6,609 nt of DNA from Arenicella sp. (GCA_023299895.1 JALZWI010000021.1:1-6609); one strand, 5' to 3'; shown: positions 1 through 6,545, counted from the first letter of the stretch. The notes: a model not told the origin generated them from the sequence alone. Numbers and translations are program-made.

Positions 1-560
1 GACTCAAGTAAAAATTGTTTGTCTTCCAACTTCAGCTCTAGAAAGCCTGCGATAGTATCAAGCAGTCGATCTAACTCCTTTATTGACCTAAGTTGACCAA
101 GTGCCTCCGGTGCAATCTTCGAACTGGCTTTAGTGTAACTTTCAAATTCAGACAACAAAGTACGAATTGATACCTCCGTCTCACCAGAATCAACAGGTAT
201 CGCTTCTAGTGGCTCGACCAATGCGCTGAAACAGTCATCTTCAAAGACTTTTTGAAATTTAACCCGCTGCTTACCTTCTACCAATACCTTTACTGTGCCG
301 TCAGGTAATTTAAGCAACTGCAAAATATTCGCCAGCACACCAACATCATAGATGTCATCTGCGCCCGGATTTTCTTTAACGGCATCATGTTGCGCAACCA
401 GAGCAATATTTTTCCCGTTTTCCATTGCCTTCTCTAATGCGGTTATGGATTTATCTCTCCCCACAAACAGTGGCAACACCATATTCGGAAATACCACCAC
501 GTCGCGCAATGGTAGGACTGGGAAACTATTACTAAAGTCGATCGGCGTATTATCTGACAT
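1..560 (-). CDS. lon: Lon protease (ATP-dependent serine protease La), N-terminal part; runs off the left edge
   Basis: The reverse strand translates without interruption from the ATG at 558–560 to the window edge, giving 186 residues with no stop. The product begins MSDNTPIDFS and contains VLPLRDVVVFPNMVLPLFVG (residues 15–34), the Lon substrate-binding domain signature, followed by LKLPDGTVKVLVEG (83–96), also highly conserved in Lon. Only this N-terminal domain is present. The AAA+ module and the Ser-Lys catalytic domain lie outside the window. By family knowledge, Lon is a homohexameric cytosolic protease that degrades misfolded and short-lived regulatory proteins. It lies 126 bp downstream of clpX in the same direction, the usual clpX–lon order in gammaproteobacteria. 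The start is set by the match to Lon N-termini. No clear Shine-Dalgarno is visible (AAACCTT precedes ATG), so initiation may be weak or atypical. A TTGAAA/TATATT promoter lies about 70–95 bp upstream. Confidence 0.96.
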   Translation of the reverse strand, partial: MSDNTPIDFSNSFPVLPLRDVVVFPNMVLPLFVGRDKSITALEKAMENGKNIALVAQHDAVKENPGADDIYDVGVLANILQLLKLPDGTVKVLVEGKQRVKFQKVFEDDCFSALVEPLEAIPVDSGETEVSIRTLLSEFESYTKASSKIAPEALGQLRSIKELDRLLDTIAGFLELKLEDKQFLLE

Positions 561-627
561 AAGGTTTTGATTTAGAGGGTAAATATAAAGCTCAGCATTG
601 AGCTATGCTTTAGTGAATTATGTATAA

Positions 628-657
628 AATATAAGTGCCATTGATCTTATTTCAAGG
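628..657 (-). promoter_or_regulatory. Probable lon promoter, possibly heat-shock (sigma-32-like) overlapping a housekeeping promoter
   Basis: On the minus strand CCTTGAAA (650–657) includes a TTGAAA −35-like hexamer (650–655). It is followed after 16 bp by TATATT (628–633), a 5/6 match to the −10 consensus. CTTGAAA is also the consensus −35 of sigma-32 promoters. The downstream CACTTAT is only a partial match to the sigma-32 −10 (CCCATNT) and its spacing is slightly short. lon is a classic heat-shock gene, so dual recognition is plausible but inferred. The −35 lies inside the hairpin annotated at 634–661. Confidence 0.5.
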
Positions 658-661
658 CACT
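634..661 (-). terminator. Hairpin after clpX, candidate intrinsic terminator
   Basis: AGTGCC (minus strand, 656–661) pairs with GGCACT (634–639), and TTGA (652–655) pairs with TCAA (641–644). This makes a 10-bp stem with one bulged base (640) and a 7-base loop. On the minus strand the stem is followed by TATATTTTATA, a U-rich but interrupted tract. It begins 25 nt past the clpX stop, the right place for a clpX terminator. The imperfect tract makes efficiency uncertain, and the same dyad could instead be an operator over the lon promoter. Confidence 0.45.
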
Positions 662-686
662 AAGCTCCGCTTTTAATGATTATGCG

Positions 687-1955
687 CTAAGCTCGTTTTT
701 CAGACTCTTCTTCGTAGATAAAAAGTGGACGCGCACCTTCATTAATCGTGCTCGCATCGACCGATACTTTTTTGACCGACTCCTTAGATGGCAATTCGTA
801 CATAGTTTCCAACAAGGCATTTTCCATTATCGAACGCAGACCACGTGCACCTGTTTTTCTCTCTTTCGCTTTTTCGGCAATAGCTCGCAGTGCATCTTCA
901 CGTACCTCGAGTTCAACACCGTCGAGTTGCAATAAACGTTGGTATTGCTTAACCAATGCATTCTTTGGTTGAGTAAGAATTGTCATTAAAGCGTCTTCAT
1001 CGAGCTCACCAAGAGTGGCGATAATTGGTAAGCGGCCAATAAACTCAGGAATCAAGCCATATCGGACTAAATCTTCAGGCTCCAAACGAGACAAATACTC
1101 TGAGACAAAAGGATTATTACTTTTACTATGAATCTGTGCGCCAAAACCAATGCCACTTTTCTCAGAGCGTTCGCGAATAATCGTATCTAAACCGGCAAAA
1201 GCACCACCACAAATAAATAAAATATTACGAGTATCAACCTGTAAAAATTCTTGCTGAGGATGTTTGCGCCCACCTTGAGGAGGTACAGATGCAACTGTAC
1301 CTTCAATTAGCTTAAGCAAAGCTTGCTGCACGCCCTCACCCGACACATCGCGAGTGATCGATGGGTTGTCTGCTTTGCGCGAAATTTTATCTATTTCGTC
1401 AATGTAAACAATGCCAACTTGTGCTTTTTCAACATCGTAATCGCATTTTTGCAAAAGCTTTTGAATGATATTTTCAACATCTTCACCGACATAACCTGCT
1501 TCGGTTAAGGTAGTGGCGTCGGCAATCGTAAACGGCACATTTAACTGTCTAGCGAGCGTTTCAGCTAATAAAGTCTTACCCGATCCCGTTGGACCGATTA
1601 AAAGAATATTACTTTTTGCAATGTCCAAATCTTCATCTATTTTTTGACCACGAATCCGTTTGTAATGATTATATACCGCGACAGACAGGACTTTTTTTGC
1701 TTCTTCCTGCGAAATAACGTAATCATTTAGGCCTTCATGAATTTCCGCTGGGCTCGGGTGTTGATCACCTTCATCCGTATTTGAAATATCTTCAATAGCT
1801 TCTTCACGAATAATGTCTTCACACAAATCGACGCATTCATCACAAATAAATACCGATGGACCAGCAATTAGTTTACGTACCTCATGTTGGCTTTTGCCAC
1901 AGAAGGAGCAGTAAAGTAGCTTATTGTCATCATTACTTTCTTTGTTGTCGCTCAT
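687..1955 (-). CDS. clpX: ClpX, ATP-dependent unfoldase subunit of the ClpXP protease
   Basis: This 422-residue protein is the usual length for ClpX (about 424 in E. coli). The N-terminal zinc-binding domain has four cysteines (C16, C19, C38, C41) that bind substrates and adaptors. The AAA+ module shows Walker A GPTGSGKT (121–128), pore-loop GYVGED (154–159, with substrate-gripping Y155), Walker B IVYIDEID (182–189) and the RKH loop (230–232). It also shows the ClpP-docking IGF loop (269–271), the FIGR arginine finger (R308) and the sensor-2 motif GARGLR (369–374, R371). Every expected functional element is present. ClpX hexamers unfold substrates in the cytoplasm and translocate them into ClpP. 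The start is supported by AAGG (1962–1965), 6 nt upstream of ATG. It lies 115 bp after clpP in the same direction and is probably co-transcribed with it. A candidate terminator follows the stop. Confidence 0.98.
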   Translation of the reverse strand: MSDNKESNDDNKLLYCSFCGKSQHEVRKLIAGPSVFICDECVDLCEDIIREEAIEDISNTDEGDQHPSPAEIHEGLNDYVISQEEAKKVLSVAVYNHYKRIRGQKIDEDLDIAKSNILLIGPTGSGKTLLAETLARQLNVPFTIADATTLTEAGYVGEDVENIIQKLLQKCDYDVEKAQVGIVYIDEIDKISRKADNPSITRDVSGEGVQQALLKLIEGTVASVPPQGGRKHPQQEFLQVDTRNILFICGGAFAGLDTIIRERSEKSGIGFGAQIHSKSNNPFVSEYLSRLEPEDLVRYGLIPEFIGRLPIIATLGELDEDALMTILTQPKNALVKQYQRLLQLDGVELEVREDALRAIAEKAKERKTGARGLRSIMENALLETMYELPSKESVKKVSVDASTINEGARPLFIYEEESEKRA

Positions 1956-2070
1956 AATTAACCTTGATTTGATTATTTTTTAATCAGCTTTTTTGTCCGA
2001 CCACGCTGACATCAAATTGTAACCTATCTATAGACCAGATTAAAACGCATTAGCATACAGATAATATTGC
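1956..2070 (-). other. clpP–clpX spacer; only weak signals
   Basis: This 115-bp gap between two co-directional genes contains the clpX ribosome-binding site AAGG (1962–1965). It also has a TACAAT −10-like hexamer on the minus strand with a poor −35 (TTTAAT, 17 bp upstream), which could be a secondary clpX promoter. A 5-bp AT-only stem (TGATT/AATCA) is too weak to call a terminator. The most economical reading is a clpP–clpX operon with readthrough. Confidence 0.4.
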
Positions 2071-2733
2071 TTATTCTGGTCGAGTCTCAATAACCTCGTC
2101 GATCAAACCATATTCCTTAGCTTCTTCAGCGCTCATAAAATTGTCGCGCTCAGTATCTTGTTCGACTTTTTCAATTTTTTGGCCAGAATGTTTGGTCATA
2201 ATTTGATTCAACTCTTCACGAATCCGTAAAATTTCTTTAGCATGAATATCAATATCAGTGGCCTGCCCTTGATATCCGCCCAACGGCTGATGAATCATGA
2301 TGCGCGCATGCGGCAAAGCAAAGCGGCTACCCGTCGCACCCGCTGTTAATAATAAAGCGCCCATGCTTGCTGCTTGGCCAGTACAGACAGTGCTAACCTT
2401 CGGCTTAATGAATTGCATAGTGTCATAAATCGCCATGCCCGCGGTTACAGAACCGCCTGGGCTATTAATATACAAGCTAATATCTTTATCTGGGTTGTCA
2501 GATTCCAAGAACAACAACTGGGCAACAATCAAATTCGCCATATAGTCTTCTACCTGCCCTACACAAAAGATCACTCGCTCTTTGAGCAAGCGCGAATAGA
2601 TATCATAAGCACGTTCGCCACGCCCGGTATTTTCAACCACCATAGGCACTAAGCCACCCGCCATTTGTGGTGACTCAAGTTGGCTTGATAACGATTGCAT
2701 GCTATTGATAGCAGAATTAGGAAATTTAGTCAT
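2071..2733 (-). CDS. clpP: ClpP, ATP-dependent Clp protease proteolytic subunit
   Basis: This 220-residue serine peptidase of family S14 forms the double-heptamer chamber that degrades substrates delivered by ClpX. The Ser-His-Asp catalytic triad is intact: S123 in GQAASMGA, H148 in MIHQPLGG and D197 in [19 protein letters not shown] (88–99) forms the oxyanion and strand region. The family-typical core starts at [14 protein letters not shown] (28–41). E. coli ClpP has a 14-residue propeptide, and the segment before the core is about 12 residues longer here. Processing probably occurs near residues 24–27, by analogy. In-frame ATGs at residues 12, 24 and 31 are alternative starts. None of these starts has a clear Shine-Dalgarno, so the first ATG is kept provisionally. 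clpX follows in the same direction, and the gene is divergent from the PP2C phosphatase. Confidence 0.97.
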   Translation of the reverse strand: MTKFPNSAINSMQSLSSQLESPQMAGGLVPMVVENTGRGERAYDIYSRLLKERVIFCVGQVEDYMANLIVAQLLFLESDNPDKDISLYINSPGGSVTAGMAIYDTMQFIKPKVSTVCTGQAASMGALLLTAGATGSRFALPHARIMIHQPLGGYQGQATDIDIHAKEILRIREELNQIMTKHSGQKIEKVEQDTERDNFMSAEEAKEYGLIDEVIETRPE

Positions 2734-2887
2734 TGAATATTATTTTGGTGGTTTCGATTTTATCTAAGTATACCTCTTAGTGACTAAAGGCGAAATCACA
2801 AGGGTTAAATTAACAGTTACTGGCGAATCATCAAAAACTGAGATCTTAGCTTTCATTTTGAAGCAAAATATAGGTAAACTCTCGACT
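2734..2887. promoter_or_regulatory. Divergent intergenic region between clpP and the PP2C phosphatase gene; candidate clpP promoter
   Basis: If the phosphatase starts at 2888, this 154-bp region must hold promoters for both genes. On the minus strand TATACT (2767–2772) is a 5/6 −10 match located 34 bp before the clpP ATG. An overlapping TAAAAT lies slightly closer, with TAGTCA 18 bp upstream of it. Neither has a convincing −35, and no clear sigma-32 pair was seen despite clpP being heat-shock controlled in E. coli. On the plus strand TTAACA (5/6 to the −35 consensus) has no −10 at the right distance. I can therefore place a clpP promoter only tentatively and no phosphatase promoter. Confidence 0.35.
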
Positions 2888-3646
2888 ATGGAGAATAATA
2901 ATAGCGTTCGCTTTTGCTCACGCAGTCATAAGGGCAAAGTAAGGCGCATCAATCAAGATTTTCTTGAAATTGATCAAAGTCGCAGTGCTGCGACAATTGC
3001 CGACGGTATTGGCGGTAAAGACTTCGGTGAAGTCGCTAGTCGGCTCGCGGTTGAATCTTGCATGACCTACTTGAAAACGATTGATCCCCACATACTAATA
3101 GAAAGAGGCTCTCGTGAGCTGGCTAATGCCATCAAGGTCGCAAATGAAACGATTATCACGATCCAACGAAATGAACCAAAGTACAATGATATGGGTTCTA
3201 CGCTTAGTTGTTTTTGGTTAGATCAATACAAGCTATATTTTTCTTGGGTAGGCGACTCCAGAATTTACTTACTGCGCCCGTCAGATAAAACAATCACCAT
3301 GCTGACCCAAGACCATACATTGGATCAAAGTAAAATTGATCCTGCCCTAGCACCTGGCTTATATAAGCGCGCATCTAGCATTTTGACTCAGATGGTTGGC
3401 AGTATTTTGCTACTCAGGCCCGATGCCGATAGCACGGAAATAAAACAGGGCGATATCATTCTTGCTTGCACTGACGGTTTATCCGATCGCGTTCCTGATG
3501 AGTTAATGCTCGAATACGCGCAAAAATTCACCAACAATGACCAGCAAGGCCTGGAAGCTTATGCCGAAAAATTATTGGATCGTGCTTTGGACTGCGGCGG
3601 TCAAGACAACATTTCTTTTATTCTGGCTGAGGTCGTAGCAAATTAA
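2888..3646 (+). CDS. PP2C-family (PPM) Ser/Thr protein phosphatase
   Basis: With the ATG at 2888 this is a 252-residue single-domain PPM phosphatase, close to the usual size of bacterial PP2C/Stp-type enzymes. The motifs occur in order: SHKGKVRRINQD (13–24), ADGIGG (38–43, metal ligand D39), GSTLS (103–107), WVGDSRIYLLR (120–130), LTQDH (139–143), CTDGLSD (194–200, D196) and GGQDN (237–241, D240). These are the Mn/Mg-binding aspartates and the family scaffold, so activity is expected. It would remove phosphate from Ser/Thr residues of cytosolic proteins, with the adjacent kinase as the obvious partner. No membrane segment is visible. An in-frame GTG at 2780 would add 36 residues, but these lack PP2C similarity and would leave only 46 bp to clpP, so 2888 is preferred. 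AGG lies 13 nt before this ATG, farther than ideal. The stop is 4 bp from the convergent kinase stop. Confidence 0.88.
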   Translation: MENNNSVRFCSRSHKGKVRRINQDFLEIDQSRSAATIADGIGGKDFGEVASRLAVESCMTYLKTIDPHILIERGSRELANAIKVANETIITIQRNEPKYNDMGSTLSCFWLDQYKLYFSWVGDSRIYLLRPSDKTITMLTQDHTLDQSKIDPALAPGLYKRASSILTQMVGSILLLRPDADSTEIKQGDIILACTDGLSDRVPDELMLEYAQKFTNNDQQGLEAYAEKLLDRALDCGGQDNISFILAEVVAN

Positions 3647-3650
3647 TTGA

Positions 3651-4601
3651 TTAATCTATGTGCTTTAATAGACGAATCAATTCACCTGCCGATGCCACCC
3701 GATTACCACTTTGCTTTTCTAAACATTTCATAATTGTCTTTTCTAAAACACTCGGTATTTTCGTCGTAGTCAGCTCTGAAGGTGGCTTAGGTTGATCATT
3801 AAGTGTTATCGCAATTACTTTGTCTGCCGTATCACCACTAGCCGGCGTTATACCCGTAAGTGCTTCGTACAACAAAACACCTAAGCTGTAGATATCCGTA
3901 CGTCCATCAATATCATCCGCTCTGTTAATTTGCTCTGGGGACATATAACAAACAGTACCCTGTAGTTTTTGAAAGCCAGTCATACTCTTGTCTTTGGAGC
4001 TCTTTAGCACGTCATTTAGATCACCTAAAATAACATCACTGCCTGTTTCGCTTCTAACTTTAGCGAGACCCCAATCAAGCAGCAGTACCTCACCAAAAGG
4101 GCCGACCAGAATATTGTCAGGCTTGATATCTCGATGCACCACACCATGTGTGTGTGCATACTCTAGTGCGTGCGCCACCTGAATGACGATGTCGACTAAT
4201 TGGCTGATGTCATAGCGCTCACGATAATTAATGATCTCGCGAAAAGTATAACCGTGTACCAATTTCATGGTGAAATAATAATGCCCGCGTCGGTCACGGC
4301 CTAACTCATAAGTTGGCATGGTATTCGGGTGTTGCAACATCGCCGACACCCTCGCTTCGCGCAATAAGCGCTTTTGCTCGATGGGGTCGTCAGCAAACTC
4401 TGGCAATAATGATTTATAGCAAATCACTCGCCCCAAATGCATATCCTTACAGGACTGAATCAGTGACTTACCGCCCTTAGCGATTGTTTTGAAGTAAGCA
4501 TAACGAAAATTAGGGTCGACTTTTTTCGCCAAGTCTTTATCGGTCTGCTCAATATAGAGCTTCGGATAATCTTCTTGCTTAAATTTTGGAAATTCGCTCA
4601 T
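3651..4601 (-). CDS. Hanks-type (PknB-like) Ser/Thr protein kinase, soluble
   Basis: This 316-residue protein is essentially one kinase domain (about 35–313). Visible subdomains are the ATP-anchoring lysine in VICYK (K63), the helix-C glutamate in LLREARV (E82), the catalytic loop HRDIKPDN (156–163, with D158, K160 and N163), the metal-binding DWG (176–178, a DFG variant), SPEQ (221–224, the APE equivalent), DIYSLG (236–241) and a late arginine (R301) in NRVASAGEL. The catalytic residues are intact, so activity is expected. The glycine-rich loop is degenerate (AKGGKSLIQS, 41–50). The DWG-to-SPEQ segment is long (about 45 residues) and rich in Ser/Thr. No membrane helix or extracellular sensor is present, unlike PknB proper. 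In-frame TAA four codons upstream makes this ATG the only reasonable start. No good Shine-Dalgarno is seen. Substrates are unknown. It is tail to tail with the PP2C gene and downstream of the tig terminator. Confidence 0.92.
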   Translation of the reverse strand: MSEFPKFKQEDYPKLYIEQTDKDLAKKVDPNFRYAYFKTIAKGGKSLIQSCKDMHLGRVICYKSLLPEFADDPIEQKRLLREARVSAMLQHPNTMPTYELGRDRRGHYYFTMKLVHGYTFREIINYRERYDISQLVDIVIQVAHALEYAHTHGVVHRDIKPDNILVGPFGEVLLLDWGLAKVRSETGSDVILGDLNDVLKSSKDKSMTGFQKLQGTVCYMSPEQINRADDIDGRTDIYSLGVLLYEALTGITPASGDTADKVIAITLNDQPKPPSELTTTKIPSVLEKTIMKCLEKQSGNRVASAGELIRLLKHID

Positions 4602-4770
4602 AGCAAACCATTATTATAAAAGACAGAATAAAAGTTATTTGGGAAAGAAAACATGAATGCAAATAAATAATCTATATGCCTTCTCCTTATAAAAAATCGA
4701 TTCATCAACACGATAAGTTGATACCTCCAATCAATAATAAACCAAGGGCTAGTCCATTACACTCCATTGC
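4602..4770 (-). promoter_or_regulatory. Kinase upstream region with candidate −10 TATAAT
   Basis: Because the tig terminator closes the upstream unit, the kinase needs its own promoter in these 169 bp. A perfect TATAAT lies at 4613–4618 (minus strand), but no −35 is recognisable 16–18 bp upstream. A start site there would fall only about 5 nt before the ATG, giving a nearly leaderless mRNA. The region also holds a dyad ATCAAC-N7-GTTGAT (4704–4722), a GGAGG (4724–4728) and TAAGGAG (4683–4689) with no ATG, GTG or TTG at normal distance. A short ORF ending over the kinase start is described in the findings. Confidence 0.3.
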
Positions 4771-4810
4771 AATAAAAAGGAGTTGCTTGTCTAAAGCAAC
4801 AAACAACTCC
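4771..4810 (-). terminator. Rho-independent terminator of tig
   Basis: On the minus strand GGAGTTGTTTGT (4799–4810) pairs with ACAAGCAACTCC (4779–4790). The stem is 12 bp with one G·U pair and an 8-base loop, and it is followed directly by TTTTTATT (4771–4778). It starts 11 bp after the tig stop. The stem strength, T-tract and position make a convincing intrinsic terminator, implying that tig is transcribed separately from the kinase and clp genes. Confidence 0.88.
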
Positions 4811-4820
4811 ATAAATCCAT

Positions 4821-6131
4821 TTACTGCATATTTAACAATTCAGACGCTGGTTTTTTCTCAATCTGAACATCCGCATTCTCAATCAGAAAATCGACCACTT
4901 GTTCTTCTAAGATGATCGACTGAACTTGCGCAAGGGCTTGTTGGTTACTCATATAGTAATCAACAAACTCTTTAGGGTCCTGATAAGAAGCCGCCATGGT
5001 TTCAACACGTTCTTTTACCCGCTTCTCATCGGGCTTGATGTCGTTTTCACGAACAATTTCCATCATCAATAAACCCAACTCAACACGTTTTTCAGCTTGT
5101 GGGCGAAGTGTTTCAAATTCAGGGTCAGGGAAGTTTTCCAACAATTTGGCATCCAAACCTTGTTGCAGCATTTTGTTCTTCTCTTCTTGCATGATGCGAG
5201 TCGCTTCTTCTTGCACCATTTTTAGTGGTAGTTCTGTCTCGTTCAGCTCTAATAAAGCGTCAAAAGTATTTTGGCGAAGCGTTGAAGTCAACGTGCTCTC
5301 AAGATTGGTCTCAAGGTTCTTACGTACTTCGGCGCGCAAATCGTCAACCGAACCACTTTCAATTGCAAATGACTTAATAAACTCTTCGTTTACTTCTGGT
5401 AAAGTTGATTCAGAAACAGTTTTAGCATCAATTTTAAAAACCGCTTTTTTACCCGCCATATCAGCTTGGTAATCTTCAGGGAAGTTAACATCAATGTCTT
5501 TCGAGTCACCAGCTTTCATGCCCGTAACGCCTTTTTCAAAATCTGGCAACATTTGGCCTTCGCCAATCACCACAGGGTAGTCTTCTGATGTGCCACCTTC
5601 AAAGGCCTCACCATCAACCGTACCAGCAAAATCAATAATAATACGGTCGCCTTTTTTAGCTTTACGCTCTACTTCAGTCCAAGTGATCTGCTGCTTACGC
5701 ATATTCTCAATCACTTTATCAACATCTTCTTCTGTTACTTCGCTTTCTGGCTTGGTTATTTTAATGCCTTTTAAATCCTTCTTAGCAAACTCAGGATACA
5801 CATCAAAATTGGCAATATAGGTAAAGTCCTTACCTGGCTCCAAACGCTCAGGAACAATATCAGGCTGCACTGCAGGCGTAATATCTTCTTTAGTTAAAGC
5901 TTCTTGCAAACTTGACTGAATCACATCACCCAATACTTCATTGGTAGCACTGCCACGATACTGCTGCTCAACGATTTTCATCGGCACTTTACCAGGGCGA
6001 AAGCCTTGCACTTTTACTTGTTTGGAAAGCTGCTTAAGTTTTTTTTGAACCGCTGACTCAATTTTCTCAGCAGGAACAACAACACTCATTTTTCGGCCAA
6101 TGGCACTGATTTTTTCAACAGACGTTTGCAT
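4821..6131 (-). CDS. tig: Trigger factor, ribosome-associated chaperone and peptidyl-prolyl isomerase
   Basis: The product has 436 residues, against 432 in E. coli. The N-terminal ribosome-binding domain (about 1–115) carries the signature GFRPGKVP (43–50), the loop that contacts ribosomal protein L23 near the exit tunnel. The FKBP-type PPIase domain spans about 160–245, with GDRIIIDFAGTVDG (161–174), FEGG and LPDFEKGV (195–202). The rest (about 250–436) is the helical chaperone domain, whose helical arms cradle nascent chains. All three domains are complete. The start is set by alignment to the family N-terminus (MQTSVEKI). A modest purine stretch (CGAG) sits about 8 nt upstream. A promoter with an extended −10 lies about 75 bp upstream, and a strong terminator follows the stop, so the gene appears monocistronic. 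Confidence 0.98.
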   Translation of the reverse strand: MQTSVEKISAIGRKMSVVVPAEKIESAVQKKLKQLSKQVKVQGFRPGKVPMKIVEQQYRGSATNEVLGDVIQSSLQEALTKEDITPAVQPDIVPERLEPGKDFTYIANFDVYPEFAKKDLKGIKITKPESEVTEEDVDKVIENMRKQQITWTEVERKAKKGDRIIIDFAGTVDGEAFEGGTSEDYPVVIGEGQMLPDFEKGVTGMKAGDSKDIDVNFPEDYQADMAGKKAVFKIDAKTVSESTLPEVNEEFIKSFAIESGSVDDLRAEVRKNLETNLESTLTSTLRQNTFDALLELNETELPLKMVQEEATRIMQEEKNKMLQQGLDAKLLENFPDPEFETLRPQAEKRVELGLLMMEIVRENDIKPDEKRVKERVETMAASYQDPKEFVDYYMSNQQALAQVQSIILEEQVVDFLIENADVQIEKKPASELLNMQ

Positions 6132-6206
6132 TTATTACTCGTTTAATTATTTATTTTGTCTAGGGTTTGCATCAAGCAAAATCAGCCCAACACAATCAGG
6201 GGCGGC

Positions 6207-6235
6207 ATTCTACCACTAGGTACGCTGAGATTAAA
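6207..6235 (-). promoter_or_regulatory. Probable tig promoter with extended −10
   Basis: On the minus strand TAGAAT (6207–6212) is preceded by TGG, making an extended −10 (TGnTAGAAT). A weak −35 TTTAAT (6230–6235) lies exactly 17 bp upstream. The predicted start near 6200 gives a leader of about 70 nt before tig. A TGn motif commonly compensates for a poor −35. Confidence 0.55.
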
Positions 6236-6368
6236 CGTAACAATTGCTAAAAATTTAAGCTAATTGATATTGCCACAAAATAAGAAAATCAATTGAGTAC
6301 AAGACTTTAAGAATAAATCGAACAGGAGTCCTCAAAGAAACAAGAGCCTTAAGGTAAGAAAGAAGATA
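6236..6368. other. Spacer between the tRNA cluster and tig promoter; no gene seen
   Basis: This AT-rich stretch is part of the roughly 300-bp gap between tRNA-Leu and tig. I see no coding pattern. A second possible minus-strand promoter, TTGATT-N17-TATCAA, lies around 6262–6290, but it is weaker than the extended −10 site at 6207–6235. A CCTTAAGG palindrome near 6347–6354 has no evident role. Confidence 0.3.
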
Positions 6369-6390
6369 TAAAAGTCTAGTCCTTAGACTT
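6369..6390 (-). terminator. Candidate terminator of the tRNA transcript
   Basis: A perfect 7-bp stem (AAGTCTA at 6384–6390 on the minus strand, with TAGACTT at 6372–6378) encloses a 5-base loop. It is followed by TTAT, so the 3' arm and tail read CTTTTAT. It lies about 40 bp after tRNA-Leu. The stem has only two G–C pairs and the T-run is short, so it may be weak or act only in 3'-end processing. Confidence 0.4.
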
Positions 6391-6428
6391 CAAACAAAAA
6401 AACAACACCATCACTAATAAAAAGTAAA

Positions 6429-6514
<86 letters not shown>

Positions 6515-6545
6515 CATTATATTACCTTAAACTATCTTTTCAAAC

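Noticed and set aside
352..570. Plus-strand 72-codon ORF over the lon start
   Set aside because: The opposite strand encodes the unmistakable Lon N-terminus, and this frame has no family resemblance.
1966..1985. Small stem TGATT/AATCA as a clpP terminator
   Set aside because: It has only five, mostly A–T, pairs and no G–C-rich base, which is too weak for intrinsic termination.
3641..3656. AT-rich near-palindrome between the convergent genes as a bidirectional terminator
   Set aside because: It is built from ATTAAT repeats with no G–C stem or T-tract, so it would be thermodynamically negligible.
4679..4690. Strong Shine-Dalgarno-like TAAGGAG (minus strand) upstream of the kinase
   Set aside because: No ATG, GTG or TTG follows within 5–15 nt, and the nearest in-window frame closes at once (ATA TAG). 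It is probably chance in purine-rich sequence.
4676..4915. 79-codon plus-strand ORF over the tig 3' end
   Set aside because: It runs antisense through the tig terminator and coding end, has no recognisable domain, and its composition follows from the opposite strand.
4996..5472. 158-codon plus-strand ORF inside tig
   Set aside because: It is Ser-rich, antisense to a clear trigger factor gene, and has no domain or upstream signal. It is a shadow frame.
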